Source: CAZSBG01 sp964605145
GTDB taxonomy: Bacteria; Zhuqueibacterota; Zhuqueibacteria; Thermofontimicrobiales; Thermofontimicrobiaceae
Reading direction: 5' to 3'
Assembly: GCA_964605145.1 (NCBI GenBank)
Contig: CAZSBG010000012.1
Span: forward strand, 1 to 64,000
DNA: 64,000 nt
Positions 27,465 to 36,410 of this stretch are shown piece by piece. A model generated the notes under the pieces. The model worked only from the letters and a program-made list of their open reading frames with translations. It did no database searches and was not told where the DNA came from. The position numbers and the translations under genes were made by a program. The stretch's first letter is position 1. Every line of letters starts with the position of its first letter.

Positions 27465-27964
27465 AAAATATGAAACGAGGCCACGGAAAAGGTGGGAGAG
27501 GAATTAAGGTGAACGCCATTTCCTGGGAAGATTTAAGGCATAATTATCCGTCAGTGATTGCACACGGTGACAGCGGTTTCGTTGTTGTGTGGATGGAAAA
27601 ATGGTCAACGGTTTACGGCAAAGTTTTTTCAACGGATTCCATCAACGTCTGGATTGAAGAAGAGCCGCCTTTGCCTGAAGATTTTCTACTTCATCGGAAC
27701 TTTCCCAATCCGTTTCGCGAAGTGACCACCATTCCATATTCGCTTCCGGAGCGGGGGCGCTGGTACTATGTGAAAATTCACATTTATAATTCAATGGGAG
27801 CGTTGGTTAAAACACTGCGCCGCGAATACCAAACCGGCGGCAGTTATTCAGTTGAATGGGATGGAAGATATTCATACGGTGCTTTCGTCGCTAACGGCGT
27901 TTATTTCTGCCAGTTTAATGTGAGCGGCGCTGTGAAGACCTCCAAATTGATTTTTGTGCGCTAA
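27461..27964 (+). CDS. Orphan sorting-domain protein, probably a gene remnant
   Basis: 167 residues beginning at a GTG that overlaps the serpin stop. The first 60 residues (NYPSVIAHGDSGFVVVWMEKWSTVYGKVFS) match one blade of a repeat found in large secreted proteins, and the last 90 are a complete sorting domain (LHRNFPNPFREVTTIPYSLP...GRYSYGAFVANGVYFCQFN). There is no signal peptide and the basic start MKNMKRGHGKGGRGIK is not a leader, so the product could not reach the secretion system as it stands. It is most likely the 3' end of a once larger gene, kept in frame behind the serpin. Alternatively it is a real small cytoplasmic protein, which I consider less likely. Confidence 0.55.
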   Translation: MKNMKRGHGKGGRGIKVNAISWEDLRHNYPSVIAHGDSGFVVVWMEKWSTVYGKVFSTDSINVWIEEEPPLPEDFLLHRNFPNPFREVTTIPYSLPERGRWYYVKIHIYNSMGALVKTLRREYQTGGSYSVEWDGRYSYGAFVANGVYFCQFNVSGAVKTSKLIFVR

Positions 27965-27998
27965 TTCCAATTACTGCGAATTGAAAGGGTTAACAAAT

Positions 27999-28283
27999 AT
28001 GAGACAGCAGCGTATATCTGTAGCAATAATTTATGTAATGATCTTGTTGGGAGCACCTGTGGAAGACGCGTCGTGCCAATACTGGAGCGAGGGTGTGCTT
28101 GAAAAATCGTTCGAGCATACGGATTTCTTTTTTGTTCCGAATAACATCAATCCCTTTGGCATTGGAAATTTTGCCAAACTATTCAATGTTCTGTTTCTTG
28201 TTAATCCCAAATTTAAAGACAGTTATAACGGTCCAGAATTAAGTGATTTTCAATGGTGGATTGGACTGAATTTGTTTCCCTAA
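27999..28283 (+). CDS. Small secreted hypothetical protein
   Basis: 94 residues from ATG 27999, preceded by GAAAGGG. Signal-peptide-like start (MRQQRISVAIIYVMILLGAPVEDASCQ). The mature part of about 67 residues (FEHTDFFFVPNNINPFGIGNFAKLFNVLFLVN...FQWWIGLNLFP) is aromatic-rich with no known motif; it could be a shortened beta-barrel or a surface protein. It lies within the serpin operon, 34 bases before the next gene's start region. Confidence 0.5.
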   Translation: MRQQRISVAIIYVMILLGAPVEDASCQYWSEGVLEKSFEHTDFFFVPNNINPFGIGNFAKLFNVLFLVNPKFKDSYNGPELSDFQWWIGLNLFP

Positions 28284-28313
28284 AAAAAACAGTCATCAAT
28301 CGGGAGGTCTCCG

Positions 28314-30191
28314 ATGAAAAAAATTGCAATTGTTTTCATCCTAATTATGGTGTTGACAACAAACGTGAACGCCAATATCGATCCAGTTAAATTTCTCGTA
28401 TCGCGAATGGATTATTCAACCTACGATTTAAAACACCTTTATTATTTTGAGCAGCCGTATCAGGCAATTTTTCCGGCAGATGAGGAATCCATTCATCATG
28501 ATATGTTTGTGCACATTGTACCAGCCGGCGATTTTGGCGAGACAACAATCCGTTGCCGGACAACAGGAGAAGTTGTTTATTACGCGAAAACCATCTGGAT
28601 GGGCACGGGCCAGCACATTTTCCCGCCTTCCGAATATGAGATTTTCGAAACTGATTCAACTGAAAATCGCAACCTTCAGTTTGTCGATTTTGACACCAGT
28701 TTTTTCTTCGTCGAAACGGATTGGCTGCGGGCCGATTCTGCCTGGCGAATGGCCATGGAATTGGCTCCGTTATCAAAGTTCAATGATGAGCATTTTGGGG
28801 TGCTGGCATATCTTCATTACTTCTCGCTTGGAGTCGCTGATCCTGCGACAGCGGAATGGATTATTATCTTTTATACAATTCCGGATGAAATCCCGGAAGG
28901 CAATTGGAAAAAGGTTAGCCAGGGTTTCCCTGATCAGTATATTCATGATGTGCATGCACATTTTGCTTTTACTGATACGGTTTACGCTGCAACACGTGGC
29001 GGCGCTTTCAAATCGTCCGATGGGGGAGAGGCCTGGCAGAGAATAGAGATTGGGACGGAGCAGAATTTAAATGTAACCGCTTTGGCTGGTGCCCCCAATC
29101 CGTGGGTCGATTGTCTCTGTGAAGTCATTTACCTGGGCACAGAAGAATACACAATGATTCCGGAAGATCGCAAGGGACGCGTTGTCCGAAGCTGGATCGA
29201 TGGGGAAGAATGGGAGGACACAAAGTTCCCGGATAAGGCTGTCACTGCCGTTGGATTGAATCATGCGAACCCGAAAACAGCATACGCATCGAGCTACAAT
29301 CCATTTTATTATCAGTGGGGATTGTTTAAGCTGAGCAGTGATACAGCATGGACAAAAATACTGCCTGAGCCCGCAGACAGCCGGCTCATCAGAGTAAATT
29401 GCATCGAGGTGAATCCAAAGGACACCAATGCAGTCTATGTTGGCAGCGACCATGGCCTTTTTTTTAGTACTGATGGAGGAATGTCCTGGACCGAAACACT
29501 GAATTATTTTACCATTTCTGCCATTGATTTTTACGAAGACCTGATACTTGTTTCAACCTTTGGCCAGACGCGTTCCGATGGCATTTACGCCAGCGAAGAC
29601 AATGGGAAATCCTGGCGCGTGTGGTGTTACTGGATTCATTGTTCGGATTTTATCGTCACCTATCCATTTAATGGAGAGCCTCCTTATTTTTACTTGGCGG
29701 ATTCAGCACGAGGCGTTTTTGGAACGCGGGCGCCAGGGTACAACTGGCGGAAATTCAATGAGGAAACGACATTGAAAAATGTGACCTGTCTCAGCGCAAG
29801 TCCGGCAAAACCAACCGTGCTGTACGCAGGCACAGAAGATGGATTATTCAAATACACGGAGATATCGACAGGCATTCCCGAATTTTTAAACGAAAGAAAG
29901 CTGGCCCAAACGCACTCATTGATTCGCAACTATCCCAATCCATTTAACAGCGAGACGAGGATCGATTATTCGGTTCTGTCGGGAGAAGCGCATGTAACCT
30001 TGAAAATCTTCAATTCTGTGGGTCAGCAAGTGGCTGTTCTTGTGGATGAATTGAAAGGGATGGGCGATTACAGTGTCATTTGGCATGGCAGAAATTCTTC
30101 GGGGAAGAAATTGGCCAGCGGTATCTATTTAATTTCTTTTGAAATTAGAGGCCTGGGCAGAGAAGTTATAAAAGCGGTGCTTTTGCAATAG
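28314..30191 (+). CDS. Secreted BNR/sialidase-like beta-propeller protein with sorting domain
   Basis: 625 residues with signal peptide MKKIAIVFILIMVLTTNVNA. Residues about 190-520 hold BNR/Ycf48-like propeller repeats, seen as FKSSDGGEAWQRIE, VYVGSDHGLFFSTDGGMSWTE, IYASEDNGKSWRVW and LYAGTEDGLFKYTE, each an Asp-box-type S-x-D-x-G-x-T/S-W. The last 85 residues form the sorting domain (LIRNYPNPFNSETRIDYSVL...GRNSSGKKLASGIYLISFEI). Catalytic residues of a true sialidase are not evident, so it is more likely a binding or structural propeller. GGGAGG precedes the ATG. Last gene of the apparent sigma-54-controlled operon. Confidence 0.85.
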   Translation: MKKIAIVFILIMVLTTNVNANIDPVKFLVSRMDYSTYDLKHLYYFEQPYQAIFPADEESIHHDMFVHIVPAGDFGETTIRCRTTGEVVYYAKTIWMGTGQHIFPPSEYEIFETDSTENRNLQFVDFDTSFFFVETDWLRADSAWRMAMELAPLSKFNDEHFGVLAYLHYFSLGVADPATAEWIIIFYTIPDEIPEGNWKKVSQGFPDQYIHDVHAHFAFTDTVYAATRGGAFKSSDGGEAWQRIEIGTEQNLNVTALAGAPNPWVDCLCEVIYLGTEEYTMIPEDRKGRVVRSWIDGEEWEDTKFPDKAVTAVGLNHANPKTAYASSYNPFYYQWGLFKLSSDTAWTKILPEPADSRLIRVNCIEVNPKDTNAVYVGSDHGLFFSTDGGMSWTETLNYFTISAIDFYEDLILVSTFGQTRSDGIYASEDNGKSWRVWCYWIHCSDFIVTYPFNGEPPYFYLADSARGVFGTRAPGYNWRKFNEETTLKNVTCLSASPAKPTVLYAGTEDGLFKYTEISTGIPEFLNERKLAQTHSLIRNYPNPFNSETRIDYSVLSGEAHVTLKIFNSVGQQVAVLVDELKGMGDYSVIWHGRNSSGKKLASGIYLISFEIRGLGREVIKAVLLQ

Positions 30192-30421
30192 TTGGATGAT
30201 TCATATTACTTTGTTAGGTTGCACATAATTCTACATACATGATATTATATTTCACAAAAAAACTACATATTTTCTTTCATGTAAAAAGAAACATTTTTCC
30301 CTTGATTTTAACTTCTTTTTTTAACATATTTCTGCACGTATGCAATTTAAATCCCGCCTTTATTTATCATGCAAGACCAGTATTGGCGAAGGAATTTTCA
30401 TTTGAAAAAAAATAATCAAAT

Positions 30422-30946
30422 ATGAAACCTGAAGAAGTCGGGCTGGTAAAACTATTCACCGGCGTTTTATATACCGATGAAAAATTGCTGCAACGGACAA
30501 AAGCAGCGCTTGAAGAGTATTATGGTTCAATCGATTTTGAGAGTGATACATTCGAATTCACTATTTCTGAATATTATCGCCCAGAAATGGGGTGGCCCAT
30601 TTTTCGTCTTTTCTGGACGTTCGATCCGTTGATCAATCCGAAACAAATTGCAAAAATTAAAATTGAATGCAATGATATTGAAAATGCCCTGGCCGTTCGT
30701 GGCAAACGAAAAATCAATCTTGATCCCGGCTACATGGATTACGACAAAATCGTTTTGGCTTCAGCAAAATACAACGGGCAGAAAGTGTATCTGGATTACG
30801 GCATTTATGCAGATCTCACCCTTCGCTATGAAAAAGGAGATTTTTATCCTTATCCGTGGAGTTTCCCTGATTTTAAGGGCGGCGATTACAATAAAACATT
30901 TTTGCGCATACGCGAAATATTTAAGGTGCAACGAAAACAGCGATGA
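30422..30946 (+). CDS. DUF4416 family protein
   Basis: A 174-residue cytoplasmic protein with the DUF4416 look: VKLFTGVLYTDEKLL at the N-terminus, SEYYRPEMGWPIFRLFWTF in the middle, KRKINLDPGYMDYDKIVLAS, and a C-terminal YPYPWSFPDFKGGDY motif. The family is widespread in anaerobes and FCB bacteria and has no known function. Its last four bases overlap the start of the pyruvate-kinase-like gene, so both are made from one message. The 230 bp upstream are AT-rich and contain no gene. Confidence 0.82.
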   Translation: MKPEEVGLVKLFTGVLYTDEKLLQRTKAALEEYYGSIDFESDTFEFTISEYYRPEMGWPIFRLFWTFDPLINPKQIAKIKIECNDIENALAVRGKRKINLDPGYMDYDKIVLASAKYNGQKVYLDYGIYADLTLRYEKGDFYPYPWSFPDFKGGDYNKTFLRIREIFKVQRKQR

Positions 30947-31932
30947 GTTACAAACAACAAAATTACCAAATCATTGCCACACTCGGTCCCGCGGTGAAAA
31001 ATTGCGTGCGGCAGCTCATTGAAAACGGTGTCACCGGTTTCCGATTGAATTGCTCGCATCTCACGCTGGAAGCGATTTCCCGCTGGTTGATTGAGCTGGA
31101 GCAGGCGTTCCGACTGCGCGGCGATGCCATGCCGGTCTGGCTGGATTTGCAGGGATCGAAAATGCGGATTGGCAAGCTGGCAAAAGTGCTCATACTGGAG
31201 CGGGGCAAGAGATTGACATTCAAGAATAGTTACAGCCAGGTTTCCGATGAAATTCCATTGCCTCACGCCGAACTATTTCGAAGAATTCAGCCAGGCGATG
31301 AGATTCTATTGGATGACGGCAAAATAGAACTGAGGGTGGAAAAATCCTTCAATGGCTATTTCAGCGCAGAGGTGATTAATTTTGGCGAGCTAAGTTCTTA
31401 CAAAGGCGTGGTGGTTCGGAATAAAAATCAGGACATTGCCCGACCTTCGCTGCGGGATGTGTCGTTCATTGAAGAAACCCGCCATTTAAAATTTGTCGGT
31501 TATGCCATCTCCTATATTCAATCGGAGAAAGAGATGGAGCGATTTCGCGAAATCACTGGCGACCGTCCTCTTGTGGCTAAAATTGAGCGACAAAAAGCAT
31601 TCGACCATTTGAGAAATATTGCCCGCGTATCCGACATGCTCTGGCTATGCCGAGGTGATTTGGGCGTGGATGGAACAATTTATGAGCTTTTTCATTACGA
31701 AAAGAAGTTTATCCGAAATATGGCCTTGATGAAGACACCAGCGCTCATCGCCGGACAGGTGCTGGAAAATATGGTGTCCCAATCGTATCCGTCCCGGTCA
31801 GAAATTGCACACCTGGGCTACCTGATCGAAAACGGTTTCATCGGTCTTGTCCTTTCCGACGAGACCGCCATTGGAAAATATCCCTTGCAGGCTGTGGAGT
31901 TTTGCAAGAATTATTTTGAGTATGCGCATTAG
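30943..31932 (+). CDS. Pyruvate-kinase-like protein lacking the C-terminal domain
   Basis: 329 residues that align by eye with the (beta/alpha)8 barrel and B-domain of pyruvate kinase: IIATLGPAVKN, FRLNCSHL, WLDLQGSKMRIG, ILLDDGKIELRV, VAKIERQKAFDHL, LCRGDLGVD and LSDETAIGKYPLQAVEF. It stops there; the allosteric C-terminal domain (about 120-140 residues) is missing. Several catalytic positions differ: DTKGPEIR is DLQGSKMR, so the Thr and Lys after Asp are lost, and the Thr of ATQMLESM is Gly in IAGQVLENM. The metal ligands Glu and Asp and the KIE Lys are kept. It therefore probably acts on a different enolpyruvate or phospho-substrate, or is regulatory. Translationally coupled to DUF4416. 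Confidence 0.8.
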   Translation: MSYKQQNYQIIATLGPAVKNCVRQLIENGVTGFRLNCSHLTLEAISRWLIELEQAFRLRGDAMPVWLDLQGSKMRIGKLAKVLILERGKRLTFKNSYSQVSDEIPLPHAELFRRIQPGDEILLDDGKIELRVEKSFNGYFSAEVINFGELSSYKGVVVRNKNQDIARPSLRDVSFIEETRHLKFVGYAISYIQSEKEMERFREITGDRPLVAKIERQKAFDHLRNIARVSDMLWLCRGDLGVDGTIYELFHYEKKFIRNMALMKTPALIAGQVLENMVSQSYPSRSEIAHLGYLIENGFIGLVLSDETAIGKYPLQAVEFCKNYFEYAH

Positions 31933-31953
31933 TCAATTCCAAAATTATCTACC

Positions 31954-31996
31954 AAAAAAAAAGGCATAGACCGCAAAAATCTATGCCTTTTTTTGA
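31954..31996. terminator. Bidirectional intrinsic terminator
   Basis: AGGCATAGA (31962-31970) pairs with TCTATGCCT (31980-31988), flanked by an A-run before and a T-run after. It serves the pyruvate-kinase-like gene on the plus strand and the large surface protein on the minus strand. Confidence 0.9.
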
Positions 31997-32012
31997 TTCT
32001 ATTAAATAAATG

Positions 32013-35000
32013 TTATCGAATATACAGCATCTTTCTCACTTCGGAGTATTCCTCAGTTTCCAGTTGAAAGATATACACACCGCTGGTCACCTGTTTTCCC
32101 TGCTGATCGATGGCATGCCATATTTTAGTGTACCTGCCTGCAGAAAGTTCTCCATCGAACAGCGTATTAATCAATTGACCGAGGCTATTGTAAATGGATA
32201 ATCTCACGTGACAATTCTTCGGAATCTGAAACGTGATTCGCGTCTCAGGATTGAACGGATTTGGGAAGTTGGGCAGCAGCGCGTATTCATTCGGATTCTG
32301 TCCATCGAGGCTTGCTACGCTTGAAGTGCCCACGCTGAACACCCCCACATTGCTGCACTGAGTGAATCGCCCGGTTGGGTCCTGGGCAATAACCCGCCAG
32401 TAATAAGTGCCATTGGCCAGACTATTTGGTCTGAACACAAATACTGAATCCGTTAAATTATTATATTGATCCATAACATGGTTGAACAGCACGTCCTGGC
32501 TCAGACTCCACTGGTAAGTCGCAGTTTCGCCCGGATCCGGGTCATTGGATTTTCCCCACATGAATTGTATGGAATCCGGATTTTCCGGAAATAGAAGTCC
32601 AATGGGAGATATTAAATTGAAAGGTTGTGGACTATCCGGCGACGACTGGACAATCATATTCACATTTTTAAAATCCGCGCCGCCTTTGTCATCGATAACC
32701 TGAAAAATGGTGCTTTCAGTGCCGAACCAGTTCGGATCAGCATAAAGCATTAAATCGTTTGTTGCCTGTTCAATATAATAATGAACATATATCATATTGG
32801 TGAACTGGAACTGAAGGCTTTCAAGCGGGCTGTCTATATCTTCCACCATGGACAATAATTCCGAACGGCGAACGCGCAGCGTCTCATCTTCCGCGAAATA
32901 AAAATCGGAAATGGTTTTAAACTGCGGCGGATCGTTGATGGGAATTACTTTGAAAATGGTAATACAGCTATCCTTTTTCCCGCCCGGATCGGTAGCGATA
33001 AATGTTACGATTTCAGTGCCCGCCCATTCTGAGTCTGGCACAGCAATGGTCAGAATTCGGTGATTGTTCTGAAATAAAAGCGATTCATTGCCCCGCCATG
33101 ACCAGTTGATCTCAGAATCATCATTATTCGGATCATTGACATGATAATCCAGATAAATGGCGCTGAACGTACCATTTTCATTGATGGTCTGGTCCGGGAT
33201 TTGAACAACCACCGGCGGTTCATTGAAATCACCCACTGTAAATGTGGCAGAGGTTTCATCTGTGCCGCCAAGCGGATCGGTTGCGGTGAATGTTATTATC
33301 TCGCTGCCAGACCAGGTGTCGTACGGTACGGTTATCGTTGCCACTTTTGTGGAATTGTTAATGTCAACGTTTAATTGAGTTGCATTATGCGACCAGGTGA
33401 TTTCACTGTCACTGTGATCGACGTCGCTGACATAATCATTCAGGGAAATTGGTTCAAAGGGACTGCCCTGATTAATTGTCTGATTGGGAATCTGGGTGAC
33501 GACCGGCGCATCGTTCACCGATGTTACTGTGAATACCGCGCTTTTGCTGTCGAATTTCCCGCCCGGATCGGTGGCTTTGAATGTAATGGCTTCACTGCCG
33601 AACCAGTCCGCATTTGGCGTTTGAATGGTCGCGACACGATTGGTGATGGTAACGATGAGCTGGGATTGCCCGGTTGCCGTCCAGGTGATCTCACTGTCCG
33701 AATTGTCCGGGTCGGTGACATAATCATCCAGATTGATGGAGTTGAACGAACCACCTTCCAGGATGGTTTGGTCCGGAATCTGACTAACTACCGGTTCATC
33801 GTTCACCGCTAAAACGGTAAATGTGGTTTGACAGTTATCAGATAGACCGCCCGGGTCGGTAGCAGTAAATGTCAGGGTTTCACTTCCATTCCATTCAGAA
33901 TCTTTCGGTGTTATTGTTGCCACCCGATTAGTAATGGTAACCTGCAAGTTGTTATCTCCGCTAACAGACCAGCTTATCTGATCGTCCGGATTATCCGGAT
34001 CGGCCACATAATTATCCAGCGGAATGGTGGTGAAGCTTGCGCCTTCATTGATGGTCTGGCCCGGAATTTGTGTCACTACCGGTGGCTCATTGGAAATGGC
34101 AACATTGGCGTCATCCGTGTCTTCGCCGCCATCACCGTCTATGACTTTCAGCGTGACCACATGGGTGCCGCCTGTGGAGAATGTCACCTGGGGCGATTGG
34201 CCTTGAGTTTCGAAAATGCCATCATTATCCAGGTCCCAACTGTAAATCGGCGTATCATTGCCGGGATCAGTGGAACTGCCATTCAATTGAATCAACACAT
34301 TTTTTTCTCCGGAATATGGACCACCTGCCTCTGCTGTTGGCGCTACATTGGAAACAATCACTGTCTGGGTTGTAGTCGATGATTCATACTCATTGTCAGT
34401 GACGCGCAATTTTACCTGTCCGTTGAAATCATCAAAATACGTGTAATTGATGGTGGGATTGGTTGTGGTTTGGTCATACGTTCCATCATTCTGGAAGTCC
34501 CATTCATACTGCATAATGGAACCATCCGGATCGTATGAACCTGATGCATCAAATGTAATCGATGTCCCCTCATTGGTTTGATAAGGACCTCCAGCATCTG
34601 CAACTGGCAATTCATTGACGGATAATTTCAAATAACGGAGTTTAACCCCGGTTGGACTGGGATAAAGAACATAAAAATTGCTTTTATAGGCTCGAATCAG
34701 ATGTTTGTTCCGTCCATCCGCACCAACGCTTTCAGGCGCTAATTCGAAGGGTTCTCCGAAAGTCTGCCCTCCATCATCGGAGCGTCGCACCCAGAGTCGT
34801 TCGCCAAATCCCTCAGCATAGGCAACCATAACGATGCTTCCATCCGAGCTCGCGGCGACAGAGCCCATACCTTGCGGTGAGTGAGTGCGGTGTGGGATTT
34901 CACCCTGATCAGTCACTTTGATGTCGAACATGTGGTTGTTGCCTTCGAATCGGGTATAACGTACTGATGGTTCATTACCGGCTTGCATATCTTGTTCAGA

Positions 35001-35840
35001 ACCGTAGACGATGTGAACGTTCCCTGCATCATCTACAAAAATGTCGGAGGAACCATTTTGACCTCTCGCATTTGATGAACGAATTTCAGAGTTGAACCAA
35101 TTGACACCTCCGTCGAATGAACGCCAATACCAGACCGGCCCCGGAGGCTCATAATCTGAGCAGCTTAAAATGAGGTGCACCTGATTTTCATAAGATGCGT
35201 CGATTTCCAGCCGATCATCAGCCGTGTACCGTTCGATGTCGTCTAAAACAATGTCTTTGGAACCATTGGTGAGACGGAAATATTTAACCGGCCCTGCCAA
35301 TAAATTACCCGTGGGATCATTTTCGTCTTCTGCGGCAGAACCGCGAGCCACATGGGCTTTTCCGCTGTCATCCACATCGATTCGGACCATGTTACCTCTC
35401 ACAACACGCTCCGACAACACGACCGGTGATGTCCAGTTGGAGCCATTCCAGTAAGTGTAATAGGATGTGAATTCCTTTGAAGACCTTACGATTAAATCCC
35501 GATACACAACATGAGGCCTGCCTTCCGAATCGACTGAAATGGATGCGCCAAAATAAATTCCACCGGAAGCTTCATCCTGGCTTGCCACCCCAATGGGTGT
35601 TTGCTGCAGGATATTGCCAACATTATCCATTTCAGTATAAAGAACGCCTTCAGGGTTTATCATCGTTACAATATGCAGATGACCGGTAACAGGGTCGATG
35701 TCAAAATCCGGGGTTGTTGTCATGTATTGGCCCGGGAGCTCCACCGAAATTTCTTCCGACCAGGTTTGAGCCCACACCTCATTGGTGAAAAAGATCAAAC
35801 TAAAAATCAAAAGAAAAATTAGAGAACGATATTTCACCAT
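32013..35840 (-). CDS. Large surface protein: propeller-like N-domain, PKD and cadherin-like repeats, sorting domain
   Basis: 1275 residues with signal peptide (YRSLIFLLIFSLIFFTNEVWAQ). Residues about 30-400 contain BNR-like segments (GHLHIVTMINPEGV, VAASSDGSIVMVAYAEG, WVRRSDDGGQTFGEPF). Two PKD domains follow (AGGPYQTNEGTSITFDASGS near 410; AGGPYSGEKNVLIQLNGSST near 500). Then five cadherin-like repeats of about 95-100 residues, starting near 583, 678, 776, 876 and a divergent one near 968, each with a PVVTQIPxQTINEG opening and a TATDPGG ending. An FN3-like domain and a C-terminal sorting domain (LLPNFPNPFNPETRITFQIP...SGVYIFQLETEEY) close the chain. Probably a cell-surface or released adhesin with calcium-stabilised repeats. 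A possible sigma-54 promoter lies about 300 bp upstream. Confidence 0.85.
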   Translation of the reverse strand: MVKYRSLIFLLIFSLIFFTNEVWAQTWSEEISVELPGQYMTTTPDFDIDPVTGHLHIVTMINPEGVLYTEMDNVGNILQQTPIGVASQDEASGGIYFGASISVDSEGRPHVVYRDLIVRSSKEFTSYYTYWNGSNWTSPVVLSERVVRGNMVRIDVDDSGKAHVARGSAAEDENDPTGNLLAGPVKYFRLTNGSKDIVLDDIERYTADDRLEIDASYENQVHLILSCSDYEPPGPVWYWRSFDGGVNWFNSEIRSSNARGQNGSSDIFVDDAGNVHIVYGSEQDMQAGNEPSVRYTRFEGNNHMFDIKVTDQGEIPHRTHSPQGMGSVAASSDGSIVMVAYAEGFGERLWVRRSDDGGQTFGEPFELAPESVGADGRNKHLIRAYKSNFYVLYPSPTGVKLRYLKLSVNELPVADAGGPYQTNEGTSITFDASGSYDPDGSIMQYEWDFQNDGTYDQTTTNPTINYTYFDDFNGQVKLRVTDNEYESSTTTQTVIVSNVAPTAEAGGPYSGEKNVLIQLNGSSTDPGNDTPIYSWDLDNDGIFETQGQSPQVTFSTGGTHVVTLKVIDGDGGEDTDDANVAISNEPPVVTQIPGQTINEGASFTTIPLDNYVADPDNPDDQISWSVSGDNNLQVTITNRVATITPKDSEWNGSETLTFTATDPGGLSDNCQTTFTVLAVNDEPVVSQIPDQTILEGGSFNSINLDDYVTDPDNSDSEITWTATGQSQLIVTITNRVATIQTPNADWFGSEAITFKATDPGGKFDSKSAVFTVTSVNDAPVVTQIPNQTINQGSPFEPISLNDYVSDVDHSDSEITWSHNATQLNVDINNSTKVATITVPYDTWSGSEIITFTATDPLGGTDETSATFTVGDFNEPPVVVQIPDQTINENGTFSAIYLDYHVNDPNNDDSEINWSWRGNESLLFQNNHRILTIAVPDSEWAGTEIVTFIATDPGGKKDSCITIFKVIPINDPPQFKTISDFYFAEDETLRVRRSELLSMVEDIDSPLESLQFQFTNMIYVHYYIEQATNDLMLYADPNWFGTESTIFQVIDDKGGADFKNVNMIVQSSPDSPQPFNLISPIGLLFPENPDSIQFMWGKSNDPDPGETATYQWSLSQDVLFNHVMDQYNNLTDSVFVFRPNSLANGTYYWRVIAQDPTGRFTQCSNVGVFSVGTSSVASLDGQNPNEYALLPNFPNPFNPETRITFQIPKNCHVRLSIYNSLGQLINTLFDGELSAGRYTKIWHAIDQQGKQVTSGVYIFQLETEEYSEVRKMLYIR

Positions 35841-36329
35841 AAACCTTTCCTTTCTCCTTCTAATCAGGTGTATTGTTTTTGTTCACTTATTTACAAACTA
35901 AATTATTTTTCAACTTATTAAAAATATGAAGTATACTGAATAATCTCTTTTATAATTTCCTATAATTTCTCAACTTAAAATATCGGCAAATGTTACAAAA
36001 ACTTTAATTCGAAATTTGACTCCAGTCCTGGACTATTATTGTTTATTTTTGATACTGTGTTTAAAATAAATACACTGTGATTAAAAAATTATTGTAATAA
36101 TTACTGATATTTACGAGAAAAAAATGCTTTATTGGTTTGAAATTATTGATTAACGTGCAAATTCTTGGCCATATAACAGGTATTAGCAGTGGATTACACG
36201 AAATGTTTGATTAAATTTTGGTAACAAATTTCCCATCGCATGCAAACTTGATAACGCTCAATCTTTAAGCTGACAAATTCATCGGCAATATATTCGGCGA
36301 TTCCATTCTTGCAAAAACGAAAATTTCTC
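35841..36329. other. AT-rich divergent intergenic region
   Basis: About 490 bp between the divergent surface-protein and DUF362 genes, very AT-rich with short T/A runs and no credible gene. It contains a sigma-54-like promoter on the minus strand (36157-36171); the sigma-70 promoter for the plus strand begins at its right edge. TTCCTATAATTTC-type repeats occur at 35948-35970 without obvious dyad symmetry. Confidence 0.6.
36157..36171 (-). promoter_or_regulatory. Sigma-54-like promoter facing the large surface-protein gene
   Basis: On the minus strand the sequence is TGGCCAAGAATTTGC, with GG and GC separated by exactly 10 bases and TTGC intact; only the A after TGGC differs from consensus. 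It points to the gene starting at 35840, leaving a leader of roughly 300 bases, which is long, so this is a candidate only. Confidence 0.45.
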
Positions 36330-36358
36330 TTGACAGTGAAGAACAAAATTGATATACT
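36330..36358 (+). promoter_or_regulatory. Consensus sigma-70 promoter of the AmmeMemoRadiSam operon
   Basis: TTGACA (36330-36335), a 17-bp spacer and TATACT (36353-36358) form a near-perfect housekeeping promoter. Transcription should start near 36365, about 45 bases ahead of the DUF362 ATG. Confidence 0.8.
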
Positions 36359-36410
36359 ATTATTGGCAATATAAACTGAGATATTTCTTTTGAAGAGGCT
36401 ATCTGACTTC

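Noticed and set aside
32013..35840. Nearly repeated DNA in the adhesin considered as a CRISPR-like or tandem DNA repeat array
   Set aside because: The periodicity is about 290 bp, fully in frame and explained by cadherin-like protein repeats.
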